From Simplicispira lacusdiani (GTDB lineage Bacteria > Pseudomonadota > Gammaproteobacteria > Burkholderiales > Burkholderiaceae_C): a stretch of 64,000 bases of DNA. Shown here in pieces: positions 20,872 through 29,559 of the stretch (within the stretch, counting starts at the first letter, position 1; each line of letters opens with the position of its first letter). Location of the stretch: contig NZ_QXGR01000001.1 of the NCBI RefSeq assembly GCF_003604195.1, forward strand, positions 1 to 64,000. Reading direction: 5' to 3'. The notes beneath the pieces are model-generated. The model did no database searches, was not told where the DNA came from, and saw nothing but the letters and a program-made list of their open reading frames with translations. A program made the translations under genes and the position numbers.

Positions 20872-22260
20872 TTGAAACACCCCTTGTTCACCAAACTGGC
20901 CGCGCTGGCCGGCATCACCCTGCTGCTGCTCATCGGCCTGGGCCTCGTCGAGGACGTGGTGCGCGACCGGCAGCGCTACCGCCACCAGGCCGCGCAGGGC
21001 GTGGCCGCCAGCCTGGCCGGGCCGCAGACGCTGATGGGGCCGATGATCCACAGCGCCTGCGTGGAGAGCTGGGAGACGGAAACCGGCAAGGGCGAAGACC
21101 GGCGCATGGTGGAGCAGCGCCGCGAGTTCCTGCTCACCGCCATGCCCGAGCAACTGCGGCTGCGCAGCGGCGCGGCCATGGAAGAACGGGCGCGCGGTCT
21201 GCACAAGGTCAACACCTACACGCTCCAAACCCGGATCGCCGCGCAGTGGGCCCCGCTGGCCAGCCTGCAGCCGCAGGCCACGGTGAAGGGCTCGCGCCTG
21301 CAGTGCGGCGTGCCCATCCTGATGCTGGCCGTGGGCGATGCGCGCGGCATCCGAACGGCGCAGCTGCAGCTGGGCGAGCAGCAGCTTGCGCTCAAGCCCG
21401 GCACCTTCCACCCCACCTACAGCCGGGGCGTGCACGCCGTGCTGCCCGAGTCGGTGCGCGGCCAGGCCGATGGCCTGGCCGTCACGCTGGACCTGGAGCT
21501 GGTGGGCACCGAGCGCCTGTCCATCGTGCCGCTGGGCAGCCGCACCGAGGTACAGATGGACAGCGGCTGGCCGCACCCCTCGTTTTCCGGGCGCTTCCTG
21601 CCGTCCGAGCGCGAGGTGCGCACGGACGGCTTCACGGCGCGCTGGCGCCTGTCGTCGCTGGCCAGCACGGCGCAGCAGGACATCGGCCAGGGCAAGCCGG
21701 TGTGCGAGGCACCCGACGAAGAAGCCGCCGTGCCACCGCCCGGCGGCGCGCGCGACTGCGCCGATAGCTTCAGCGTGGCCTTCATCGACCCGGTGAACCC
21801 CTATGCGCTGGCGGACCGCGCCACCAAGTACGGCGTGCTGTTCATAGCACTGACCTTCGTGGCCGTCGGCCTGTTCGAACTGATGCAGCGCCTGCGCGTG
21901 CACCCGGTGCAGTACCTGCTGGTGGGCAGCGCGCTGTGCAGCTTCTTCCTGCTGCTGGTGAGCCTGTCGGAACACCTGCCGTTCGGCGTCTCCTATGCGC
22001 TGGCGGCCACGGCCTGCGTGCTGCTGCTGGGCTACTACGCCCGCCACATGCTGGGCAGCCTGCGGCGCGGCCTGCCGTTCGGCGCGGGCATGGCGCTGCT
22101 CTACGGCCTGCTGTACCTGCTGCTGCTGGAGCAGACGGCGCTGGTGGTCGGCGCCGTGGCCCTGTTCGCCGTGCTGGCCGCCGTGATGGTGCTCACGCGG
22201 CGCATCGATTGGTACGGCCTGGGCGCTCCCCGCGCCGCCGCCCGTCCGGAGGCCGCATGA
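20872..22260 (+). CDS. creD: Inner membrane protein CreD
   Basis: This 462-aa protein has one N-terminal TM (LAGITLLLLIGLGLVEDVV), a large periplasmic domain (about 35-305) and a cluster of five or six C-terminal TMs, the CreD layout. I chose the TTG giving LKHPLFTKLA, which aligns with the CreD N-terminus MLKSPLF of E. coli and has GGAGG six bases upstream. A GTG 12 codons earlier overlaps the promoter region. In other bacteria creD is the main CreB-activated gene and affects colicin or beta-lactam phenotypes. A small ORF overlaps its stop (ATGA). Confidence 0.88.
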   Translation: MKHPLFTKLAALAGITLLLLIGLGLVEDVVRDRQRYRHQAAQGVAASLAGPQTLMGPMIHSACVESWETETGKGEDRRMVEQRREFLLTAMPEQLRLRSGAAMEERARGLHKVNTYTLQTRIAAQWAPLASLQPQATVKGSRLQCGVPILMLAVGDARGIRTAQLQLGEQQLALKPGTFHPTYSRGVHAVLPESVRGQADGLAVTLDLELVGTERLSIVPLGSRTEVQMDSGWPHPSFSGRFLPSEREVRTDGFTARWRLSSLASTAQQDIGQGKPVCEAPDEEAAVPPPGGARDCADSFSVAFIDPVNPYALADRATKYGVLFIALTFVAVGLFELMQRLRVHPVQYLLVGSALCSFFLLLVSLSEHLPFGVSYALAATACVLLLGYYARHMLGSLRRGLPFGAGMALLYGLLYLLLLEQTALVVGAVALFAVLAAVMVLTRRIDWYGLGAPRAAARPEAA

Positions 22261-22559
22261 GCCGCCCCGATGCCTGGCCCATGGCCGACGCCTGGGCGCG
22301 CCACCTGGCGGCCCCCATGCCCGCGCCGCAGGCACCACTGACGCAGGCCGAGGCCCTGCGCGTGCAGCGCCACCGCGACCGTCTGCTGGCCGCCCTGCGC
22401 GCGCAAGACCGTGGCGCGCTGCGCGGCGCCCAGCAGGCCGTGCTGCAGGCGGCCTACGCCCAGCCGGCCACACCGGCCTTGCGTGGCGCGCTGCGCCTGC
22501 TGGCATGGCGCATGGCCGCGCTGCTGCCGCCCCGGCGTAGCGGGCACCTGGAAATTTAA
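22257..22559 (+). CDS. Small hypothetical protein co-translated with creD
   Basis: This is a 100-aa protein of unknown function. It starts at an ATG that overlaps the creD stop (ATGA), which supports real translation. The sequence is Ala/Arg/Leu-rich and probably mostly helical (EALRVQRHRDRLLAALRAQD and LRGALRLLAWRMAALLPP), with no signal peptide or recognisable motif. Its TAA stop lies inside repeat copy E. It could be a CreD-associated accessory protein; that is inference from coupling only. Confidence 0.6.
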   Translation: MSRPDAWPMADAWARHLAAPMPAPQAPLTQAEALRVQRHRDRLLAALRAQDRGALRGAQQAVLQAAYAQPATPALRGALRLLAWRMAALLPPRRSGHLEI

Positions 22560-22620
22560 GAGAAAAGGCCTTTGGCGCCCATGAATAAAGCGCCAACCGC
22601 TATTAATTAAATAGCGATTT
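22551..22620 (-). repeat. Dispersed intergenic palindromic repeat, family 1, copy E
   Basis: On the minus strand it reads GCTATTTAATTAATAGCGGT, TGGCGC, a TTTATTCATG loop, GCGCC, then AAAGGCCTTTTC. The core TTGGCGC/GCGCCAA arms form a strong hairpin. It fills the gap between two convergent genes and supplies or abuts both stop codons, so it probably acts as a bidirectional terminator. Confidence 0.75.
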
Positions 22621-23264
22621 CAGTGCGAATGGCCGGTGGGCACGGCCAGTTGCTCGATGAGGCCGGCGTCGATGGCGCGGAAGGGCAGGACGTCGCCGCC
22701 GCGCTGGGCGGCGAACTGGCGCGCCGCCTCCTGCGAGGCGAAGGCGGGCAGGTTGCCGGCGCGCATGGGGCCCTTGGCCGAGGAGCCGTGCACATAGAAG
22801 GCGCTGCGCGCGTCGGCCCAGGATTTGCTGGACACATCGGTGACGTAGCGCGCCACGATCTCGTCGGCGCTGCGCCCCGGGCTGTAGCGCGCCACATCGT
22901 TCAGGTACATGAACAGGCTCAGCGGCGAGTCGAAGAACTGCGCATCGCCGTTGGCGAAGATGACCTGCGCGGCCCAACCGGGCGAGCGCGCCGGGTACAT
23001 GCCGCAGACCGGGCAGCGCACGTCGGCCGGCACGGCGCGGGCAGCTTCCATCGGCAGGCCCGAGGCCGGGTCGTAGGGCGTGGGCGGCGCGACGACGCAG
23101 ACATCGGGGTCCAGCACCGGAGCGGCCTCGGGCGCCCACGCCGACTGGATGATCGGCAGGCTCCACCACGCCATCGCCGCCACGGCAATGGCGAGGGCCA
23201 CCGCCCCGCCACGCCACAGGCGGCGCGCCGAAGAAGGAAGGAGGGGGGGCCCGGGCAGCTGCAT
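22620..23264 (-). CDS. Second NosL-family protein
   Basis: This 214-aa NosL paralogue has an N-terminal membrane anchor (residues 20-40) and the motif RCPVCGMYPARSPGW, the CxxCGM copper-site signature of classical NosL. A C-terminal SKSWADARSAFYVHGSSAKGPM segment matches the NosL fold. NosL is a copper chaperone of the outer membrane that hands Cu(I) to the NosDFY complex for NosZ CuZ assembly. This paralogue is the last gene of the operon, 22 bp after nosL. It lacks a lipobox and is predicted to be held by its uncleaved helix. Confidence 0.82.
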   Translation of the reverse strand: MQLPGPPLLPSSARRLWRGGAVALAIAVAAMAWWSLPIIQSAWAPEAAPVLDPDVCVVAPPTPYDPASGLPMEAARAVPADVRCPVCGMYPARSPGWAAQVIFANGDAQFFDSPLSLFMYLNDVARYSPGRSADEIVARYVTDVSSKSWADARSAFYVHGSSAKGPMRAGNLPAFASQEAARQFAAQRGGDVLPFRAIDAGLIEQLAVPTGHSH

Positions 23265-23286
23265 GGAGGGGATCGATCCGTCCGGT

Positions 23287-23874
23287 TTACATCCGCGTGT
23301 CGTGCAGCGCGCCGCCGCTCAGGTCCACCATGTCGGCGGTGATCTCGCCGAAGCGCAGCACCTTGCCACCATGCGCGGCGGCGAACTTCGCCGCGTCGGC
23401 CTCCTGGGCGAAGCTGCCGATGGTCGGGCCCATGGAGCCGTGGCGCTTGCTGCCGAGCACGAAGAAGGCGGTCTTGGCATCGATCCAGTGGCCCTGCGGG
23501 TGGTCCCAGTCGGCCTTGCCCATGTCCTGCACGTAGATGGCGCGCGCCGCGCGCACCTGCTCGCCCGCCAGCAGGGTGGAGAACAGTTCCACGGTGTCGC
23601 AGAAGAAGCTGGGCTTGTCCTGCGCGGCATAGTGCACCTGGGCCTTGGGGCCGGGGTAGTCGGCCAGCAGCATGCCGTCGAGCTCGCAGCTGGTGGAGCG
23701 GTCGATCTCGATGGGCGCGAGCGACTGGGCCTCGCTGGCGCGTTCGCCGCAGCCCGCCAAGGTGCCCAGCGCGCCAAGAGCCGCCAGCGCGGCCAGGCCC
23801 AGCATCTGGCGGCGTTCGCCACAGGCCTCGCCGGCGGCAGTGTGGCGGCGGCGGCAGGAACAGGTGTAGGTCAT
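23287..23874 (-). CDS. nosL: Copper chaperone lipoprotein NosL
   Basis: This 195-aa lipoprotein has the lipobox LAGC and the copper-binding region SCELDGMLLADYPGPKAQ, followed by WDHPQGHWIDAKTAFFVLGS and a typical NosL C-terminus. The first Cys pair of the classical CxxCGM motif is reduced to CELDGM, with one Cys and the Met kept. The ATG overlaps the nosY stop (ATGA). A later ATG (MLGLAALAAL) would remove an odd Cys/Arg-rich N-terminal stretch (TCSCRRRH) and give a cleaner signal peptide, so the start is uncertain. Confidence 0.88.
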   Translation of the reverse strand: MTYTCSCRRRHTAAGEACGERRQMLGLAALAALGALGTLAGCGERASEAQSLAPIEIDRSTSCELDGMLLADYPGPKAQVHYAAQDKPSFFCDTVELFSTLLAGEQVRAARAIYVQDMGKADWDHPQGHWIDAKTAFFVLGSKRHGSMGPTIGSFAQEADAAKFAAAHGGKVLRFGEITADMVDLSGGALHDTRM

Positions 23875-24686
23875 GGTTTGAATCTCCAGTTGGCCAGGGC
23901 CAGCGGCACGATGATCCAGGCCAGCATGACGCCACCCATGTTGGCGGGGCTGCCCATGGACGGCGGCACGACGCTGGCCAGGCCGTAGAGCGTGCGCACG
24001 TCGTCGAGCGAGAACACGTTGAGGATGCGGAAGACGTCGGCCGGGTTGAGCAGCAGCAGCCAGGCGAAGGCCTCGCCGCCGAAGCGCCCGCCCGTGCCCA
24101 CCAGCACGCCGAGCAGCAGCAGGTCGAACACCAGCACGAAGAAGAACCAGGTGGCGATGGCCAGGCCCGAGGCGCGCGTGCGGTCGCGCGCCAGCACGGA
24201 CAGCAGCACCGCCAGGCTCAGGAAGGCCAGCCCCAGCAGCACCGAGCTGAGCATGAAGCCGAAGTAGTGGTACATCCCGGTCCAGCTCATTTGCCGCGAC
24301 AGCAGCACCGCCACCATGCCAAAGCCCGCCAGCGTGGACAGCGTGAGCGCGGCCGCCAGGCCGAGGTATTTGCCCAGCAGCAGCTCGAAGCGGGTGATGG
24401 GCAGGGCCAGCAACAGGTCGAGCGAGCCGCGCTCGCGCTCGCCCACGATGGCGTCGAAGCCCAGCAGCAGCGCGATCAGCGGGATCAGGTAGATCACCAG
24501 GCTGACCAGGCTGGCGATGGTGAATTCGATCGAACGGAAGCCCACGCTGCCCTGCTGCGCGCCGCCGAAATAGGCGATGACGAGCGAGAACACGGTGAAC
24601 ACCAGCGCCACCGCGAGCACCCAGCGGTTGCGCATGCGGTCGCGGAATTCCTTCGCGGCAATGGTGAGGATCTGCGTCAATTCCAT
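23871..24686 (-). CDS. nosY: NosY, ABC transporter permease for NosZ maturation
   Basis: This 271-aa polytopic membrane protein with six predicted helices is the permease half of the NosFY complex, which works with periplasmic NosD in CuZ assembly. The conserved start region IAAKEFRDRMRNRW and the segment GERERGSLDLLLALPITR are characteristic. I chose the ATG giving MELTQILTIAAKEF, 11 bp after the nosF stop; a TTG five codons upstream would instead overlap that stop. The next gene, nosL, overlaps its stop. Confidence 0.93.
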   Translation of the reverse strand: MELTQILTIAAKEFRDRMRNRWVLAVALVFTVFSLVIAYFGGAQQGSVGFRSIEFTIASLVSLVIYLIPLIALLLGFDAIVGERERGSLDLLLALPITRFELLLGKYLGLAAALTLSTLAGFGMVAVLLSRQMSWTGMYHYFGFMLSSVLLGLAFLSLAVLLSVLARDRTRASGLAIATWFFFVLVFDLLLLGVLVGTGGRFGGEAFAWLLLLNPADVFRILNVFSLDDVRTLYGLASVVPPSMGSPANMGGVMLAWIIVPLALANWRFKP

Positions 24687-24697
24687 GGGGCCATCTT

Positions 24698-25627
24698 TCA
24701 AGCGAATCCGAAGAACACGTCTTCGAGCGACGGCTCCAGCATTTTCAGGTCGCGCACGCGCGCGCCGAACGGCGCCAGGGCCGCGAGCACGGCCATCTTC
24801 TGCGCGCGCGGGCAGGCCAGGCGCAGCCCGTCAGGCAGCGCCTCGGGCGGGGTTCCGGTCACCTGCGCCAGCACCTGGGCCACGGCGGGAACATCCTCGG
24901 CACCGAGCTGCAGCTCGAACACCAGCGGCATCTGCGTCTGCTCGCGCAGGGCATGCACGCTGCCCACGGCCTGGATCTTGCCGGCCGACATGATGGCCAG
25001 GCGGTCCACGCGCTCCTGCAGTTCGGCCAGGATGTGCGAGGTGATGATGACCGTCACGCCCTCGGCCTGCAGGCCGCGCAGCGTGGCGTAGAAGTCGCGG
25101 ATGGCCTGGGGGTCCAGGCCGTTGGTGGGCTCGTCGAGGAACAGCACGCGCGGCGCGCCCAGCAGGGCCTGGGCAAAACCCAGGCGCTGGCGCATGCCCT
25201 TGGAGTATTCGCGCACCGGGCGGTCGAGCGCGTGCGCCAGGCCCACGCGCTCCAGCACGGGCTGGCACTGCGCCAGCGGCGCGTGCTTGAGCCGGGCGAA
25301 GAAACGCAGGGTTTCCAGACCGCTGAGGTTGTCGTAGAGCACGACGTTCTCGGGCAGGTAGCCCAGGTGGCGCCGCGCGGCACGAAAGCCTCGCCCGCGC
25401 ACGGAGGCGCCGCCGACCAGGATCTCGCCCCGCGTGGCGGCCACCAGGCCGAGCATCATCTTGAACAGCGTGCTCTTGCCCGCGCCGTTGTGCCCGATCA
25501 GGCCGAAGATCTCGCCGCGCGGGATGTCCAGGTCCACGCCATCGACGGCCTGCAGCGCGCCATAGTGCTTGCTCACGCCGCGCAGCGAGACCGCCGCGCC
25601 GTCACTGGCTGGAAAAGTGCTTGCCAC
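24698..25627 (-). CDS. nosF: NosF, ABC transporter ATP-binding protein
   Basis: This 309-aa cytoplasmic ATPase energises the NosDFY complex. It has Walker A GHNGAGKST (residues 45-53), ABC signature YSKGMRQR, Walker B VLFLDEPTNGLD and the switch His in IITSHILAEL. No ATG is available. The GTG at 25627 is preferred because GGAG lies eight bases upstream; a GTG three codons earlier lacks spacing for a ribosome-binding site. Either start overlaps the end of nosD, indicating translational coupling. Confidence 0.93.
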   Translation of the reverse strand: MASTFPASDGAAVSLRGVSKHYGALQAVDGVDLDIPRGEIFGLIGHNGAGKSTLFKMMLGLVAATRGEILVGGASVRGRGFRAARRHLGYLPENVVLYDNLSGLETLRFFARLKHAPLAQCQPVLERVGLAHALDRPVREYSKGMRQRLGFAQALLGAPRVLFLDEPTNGLDPQAIRDFYATLRGLQAEGVTVIITSHILAELQERVDRLAIMSAGKIQAVGSVHALREQTQMPLVFELQLGAEDVPAVAQVLAQVTGTPPEALPDGLRLACPRAQKMAVLAALAPFGARVRDLKMLEPSLEDVFFGFA

Positions 25628-26879
25628 GCCATTCACTCCATTGTTGGTTGCTCGGTTGCATGCGCGGCTTGGGGTCCACCACCGAAGGCACGCGCAGCAC
25701 CGGGAACTGCTGGCCCACCAAGCGCAGCGCCTGCACCGCGGGGCTGGCCAGCAGCAGTTTCATGCTGGGGTGCTTCCAGGTCAGGCGGTCGACCATGTCG
25801 TTGGCTTCGTAGGGCACGTCGCCCACGCCGTTGCCGTCGCGGTCCCAGCCGAGGTAGTTGCTCCAGTGGTTGCCGCCCTTGACACCCCAGCGCTCGTCGC
25901 GCGAGCCCACGTAGCGCACCTGCTCGCGGTTGGAGATGAAGTCGTTGCCCTCCACCTCGTTGCGCGTGGAGCCGGCCGACAGGTGCACGCCCACGACGTT
26001 GTCCACCACCAGATTGCCGTTGAGCTTGATGTACTCCACGTCGTAGATGAAGAAGCCCCGGTTGTTGCCCGCCACGATGTTGTTCTCAATGACGGAGTCC
26101 TGCAGGGTGCGCAGCATGATGCCGTGATCGGAGTTACCCCAGGCGCGGTTGTTGCGCACCACCTGGTCGCGCACCTCCATGAGGGCCAGGCCGCCCCGGT
26201 TGTAGTACGTGTCGTTGTCTTCCCACAGGTTGTAGTAGGAATTCATGTAGTGCGTGCCGTAGCGGCTGTGGTGCAGCTTGTTGCCCCGGAACACGGCATG
26301 GTGCGACACATCGACGTACAGCGCGTCGCGCACGAAGCTGATGTTGTTGTTGAAGATGCGCGCGCCCTTGGTGTTGTAGAGCTGGATGCCGTTGCCGCGC
26401 TGCGACGAGCCGTATTCACGCTTGCCGGTGATGGTGTTGTGCTCGATGAGCACGTCGTCGGCCTTCTCGATCCACAGGCCGAACAGGTTGTAGGTGAGGT
26501 CGCAGCGCCGCACGATGGCGCGGTGCGCCCCGGTGTACAGGTAGATGCCGGCGTTCTGGTCCTTCAGGCTGTCGCCCGAATCGCGCACGATCAGGCCTTC
26601 GATCACCACGTCGGGCGCCGTGACCCGGATGGTGTCGCCCTGGTTGCCGCCGCTGAGCGTGGGCCGGTCGATGCCGCGCAGCGTGAGAGGCTTGTCGATC
26701 AGCAGGTTGGCGCGGTACAGGCCGCGCGCCACCTCGATCACATCGCCCGGCGCGGCGGCCTTGACGGCGGCCGCCAGATCCTGGCCCGGCCGGACCGACA
26801 CGGTGGCCGCCCAAGCCGGAAGCACAGTGCCCAGACACAGCAGCGCCGCGCCTGCCATGCGCGCCAAGACACCCGTCAT
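25602..26879 (-). CDS. nosD: NosD, periplasmic copper-site maturation protein
   Basis: This 425-aa periplasmic beta-helix protein has a signal peptide (MTGVLARMAGAALLCLGTVL, ending PAWA) and a long series of CASH/PbH1 repeats rich in N-N-x and G-I/V-x-L patterns (GIYLYTGAHRAIVRRCDLTY, GIMLRTLQDSVIENNIVAGN). It ends with the NosD segment GGNHWSNYLGWDRDGNGVGD. It receives copper from NosL and delivers it to NosZ in partnership with NosFY. The ATG overlaps the nosR stop (ATGA); an open frame upstream is antisense-free nosR sequence, not coding for NosD. Confidence 0.95.
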   Translation of the reverse strand: MTGVLARMAGAALLCLGTVLPAWAATVSVRPGQDLAAAVKAAAPGDVIEVARGLYRANLLIDKPLTLRGIDRPTLSGGNQGDTIRVTAPDVVIEGLIVRDSGDSLKDQNAGIYLYTGAHRAIVRRCDLTYNLFGLWIEKADDVLIEHNTITGKREYGSSQRGNGIQLYNTKGARIFNNNISFVRDALYVDVSHHAVFRGNKLHHSRYGTHYMNSYYNLWEDNDTYYNRGGLALMEVRDQVVRNNRAWGNSDHGIMLRTLQDSVIENNIVAGNNRGFFIYDVEYIKLNGNLVVDNVVGVHLSAGSTRNEVEGNDFISNREQVRYVGSRDERWGVKGGNHWSNYLGWDRDGNGVGDVPYEANDMVDRLTWKHPSMKLLLASPAVQALRLVGQQFPVLRVPSVVDPKPRMQPSNQQWSEWRGKHFSSQ

Positions 26880-29500
26880 AGGCTCAGCAAGCCCAGCGTC
26901 TTGAGCGTCAGGAACAGGGCCGCGCCAATCAGCAGATTCTTGAAACCAACGTAGCTCATCATGTCCATCACGCTGGCCGCGCGGTAGTTGCCGCGCCACC
27001 AGACACCATCCTTCACATAACGGCGGCCCGACAGCCGGATCAGCACTTCGTACACGCTCCAGCCGAACCACCAGCCAATGATGGCCCCCGAGGACAGGCT
27101 GCCCATCGCGGCCATCACCCATGCCACCGTCGCGGCCACCGCCAGCGAGAAGCCCGCCACCTGCAGCGCGCGCTGGCTGTGCCAGCCTTCCGTGCTCCAG
27201 GGCCAGATGTGGTCACGCACCTCCAGCATGATCCACTTCAGGCGGGATTCACCCGCCTTGTGGAAGGGTGCCACAGGTTCAGTAGGCATGCGCGGGTCGG
27301 GGCCATTGGCCGCCTTGGCGCTGATCTGGTCGGCGAAGCCGGTGACCGGGTGGATCGGGATGAAATAGCCGTGGGCTCCGATCGGCGTGATCTCCAGGCC
27401 GTCCTTTTCGCGGCGCTTGCGCTCCTTGGCCAGCGGCGGGCAGCCCTTCACGTCGGTGTACAGCACCATGCAGTCGAGGCAGTGCAGGCACTCGCGGTGG
27501 TCGATGCGGCCGTCGGCATCGATGGCCTGCGCGCCACAGCCCACGGCGCAGGCCTTGCAGCTGTTGCAGTCCTGCTTGCGCTTAAGGCCGAACCAGCGGA
27601 AGGTGCTGGGCATGGCCAGCGAGGCGCCCAGCGGGCAGATGTACTTGCAGTAGGGCCGCTCGATGAAGATCGACACACCCAGGATGGCCGCCACGAACAG
27701 GCCGTAGGGCCAGGCGCGGTTCATCACGCCGACCAGGAAGGTGGTCTTGAAGGGCTCGACCTCGGCCAGCTTCTCGGCCAAGCCCATGGAGAACATGGAC
27801 ACCGCGAGCAGGAAGAAGAAGACGGCGTACTTGATCCACTTGAGCCGGTCATGCCATTTCTGTGGCAGTTGGGTCTGGAAACGCTTCAAGCCGAGGGCCT
27901 TGGCGATCTTGAAGATCGCCTCCTGCAGCGAGCCGAACGGGCACATCCAGCCGCAGAACAGGCCGCGCCCGAACAGGAACACGGTGACGATGATGAAGAT
28001 CCAGAACAGGAAGATGAACGGATCGGACAGGAACAGCGACCAGGTCCACTGGAACAGCAGCGCATGGAACCAGGTGAGCACCTGCGTGATGGAGGGCTGT
28101 GCCATGTAGCCAAAGCCGATCCAGAAGATGCTGATGGCCCAGAAGGTGTACTTGAAGCCGTTGACCGGCCACTTGTTCTTGTGCGTCGACAGGCGGGTGA
28201 GCTTTTCACGCATGGCATACACCACCGTCACCATGACCAGCAGCAGGGCGAACAGGCCGATGGGAAGGGCTTGGGATTTCCACACGCGCACCCACGGGGC
28301 GTCCGGCTCTTCCACCTTGGGACGTCCTCCCTCCAGGGTGCTGGCAGGCAGCCAGTACTTGGACTCGAACACGGCAAAGCTGCGATGCCCGGTCGCACGG
28401 TCGACGCGGTTGCCCAGGAAGGCCAGCTTCCAGGGGTAGGCGGCCGAGAAGGCCGCCGAACGGATCACGAAGATGGCCGATTCGTTGTATCTCGGCGCTC
28501 CGGCAGCCTCCACGCCGTAGAGGTTGTAGTAGTCCAGGTCCCGGAAGGTGAAGGAATCCGCGCCCTGCTTGACCTGCACGCGGTCATAGATGCCGCCGCG
28601 CACGAAGCCCGAACCCTTGAAGGATTCGGCGCCGGCCGTGCGGATCACGAAGAAGGCGTTTTCCTCCGGCTTGAGGCGCGAACGCAGGTTGGCGTAGCCG
28701 CCTTCGCCGAGCAGGCTGCGCCCCAGATCGGGGTGGTTGAGGTCGCCGAACCACAGTTCGATGAACGGCTCGGGGCCGCGCGGCAGTCCCACCTGCTCAG
28801 GCTTGACCAGCAGTTGCTGCACCACGCCCATCTTGACAAGCTGCGCCCAGTCGTAGCGCTGGCCGGAAACCGCGAAGCGCGCGGGATCGCGCACGGTGGG
28901 CTCGATGATGCCCGTCTGCCGCGCCACGGCGGCGCCCGACATCATCATCACCTGGTTCTGCGCGATCACGGTCACCGTGGCACCAGAGATGGCGTCCACG
29001 CCGATCACTTCTTCCTCGGGCCGGGAGGGACCGACCTCGATCGTGTCCTTGACCGACTTGCCCAGGTACTGGTTGTTGAAGTTCACCAGGGCCGACTCGG
29101 GAATACCGAGCAGCAGGATGGGTTCGGAGTGCTTGAGCACCTGCACGCCGACGAAATGGCCTTTCAGGTCCATGCCTATCAGCGTCACCACCGGCTTGCC
29201 CGAGTAGGCGGGCGTGTCGGTGATGTCGGTCGAGAGCATCACGTAGCCGAGCAGCTTCTTCTCGGCGGTATCGTTGTCATAGGCCTCCACATACGGTGGC
29301 TGCCCCTTGCGTTCGGAGAAATGCTTGGCCCCGGGAAAGACTTCCGTGCAGGGCAGCAGCGCGCACATGTCCTTGGCGGTCGAAAGCTCCGCGGGCAACT
29401 CTGCCTCGTACGCCCCCGCCTGAACACGCGGTGCGAACAGCGACAGCACCAGAAAAAAAGCGATCCCAAGGATCGCGAACCGTTGGCCTAGCAAATACAT
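26876..29500 (-). CDS. nosR: NosR, flavin/iron-sulfur membrane protein of N2O respiration
   Basis: This 874-aa polytopic protein is thought to feed electrons to NosZ and is needed for its activity. It has a signal-like N-terminus, a periplasmic FMN-binding domain with flavinylation motif DAISGAT (Thr175, target of ApbE), about six central TMs with CGWMCPFGSLQE and CKYICPLGAS, and two cytoplasmic 4Fe-4S motifs (CNSCKACAVGC, CLHCLDC). A C-terminal stretch of about 100 aa with two or three further TMs makes it longer than the roughly 720-aa Pseudomonas protein. It lies downstream of nosZ, not upstream as in most clade I operons. A GTG one codon earlier is possible. Confidence 0.95.
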   Translation of the reverse strand: MYLLGQRFAILGIAFFLVLSLFAPRVQAGAYEAELPAELSTAKDMCALLPCTEVFPGAKHFSERKGQPPYVEAYDNDTAEKKLLGYVMLSTDITDTPAYSGKPVVTLIGMDLKGHFVGVQVLKHSEPILLLGIPESALVNFNNQYLGKSVKDTIEVGPSRPEEEVIGVDAISGATVTVIAQNQVMMMSGAAVARQTGIIEPTVRDPARFAVSGQRYDWAQLVKMGVVQQLLVKPEQVGLPRGPEPFIELWFGDLNHPDLGRSLLGEGGYANLRSRLKPEENAFFVIRTAGAESFKGSGFVRGGIYDRVQVKQGADSFTFRDLDYYNLYGVEAAGAPRYNESAIFVIRSAAFSAAYPWKLAFLGNRVDRATGHRSFAVFESKYWLPASTLEGGRPKVEEPDAPWVRVWKSQALPIGLFALLLVMVTVVYAMREKLTRLSTHKNKWPVNGFKYTFWAISIFWIGFGYMAQPSITQVLTWFHALLFQWTWSLFLSDPFIFLFWIFIIVTVFLFGRGLFCGWMCPFGSLQEAIFKIAKALGLKRFQTQLPQKWHDRLKWIKYAVFFFLLAVSMFSMGLAEKLAEVEPFKTTFLVGVMNRAWPYGLFVAAILGVSIFIERPYCKYICPLGASLAMPSTFRWFGLKRKQDCNSCKACAVGCGAQAIDADGRIDHRECLHCLDCMVLYTDVKGCPPLAKERKRREKDGLEITPIGAHGYFIPIHPVTGFADQISAKAANGPDPRMPTEPVAPFHKAGESRLKWIMLEVRDHIWPWSTEGWHSQRALQVAGFSLAVAATVAWVMAAMGSLSSGAIIGWWFGWSVYEVLIRLSGRRYVKDGVWWRGNYRAASVMDMMSYVGFKNLLIGAALFLTLKTLGLLSL

Positions 29501-29515
29501 CACGCTTTCCTATAA

Positions 29516-29546
29516 GGGAGGCCGGCGCCCCTGCGCCGGGCCTCCC
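29516..29546 (-). other. Strong stem-loop between nosZ and nosR
   Basis: GGGAGGCCCGGCGC and GCGCCGGCCTCCC form a 13-bp GC-rich stem with one bulge and a 4-nt loop, 14 bp after the nosZ stop. No U-tract follows, so it is likelier to protect the nosZ 3' end and lower read-through into nosRDFYL than to terminate fully. Such an element would allow much more NosZ than maturation proteins from one promoter. Confidence 0.6.
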
Positions 29547-29559
29547 GATAAACCGCCTA

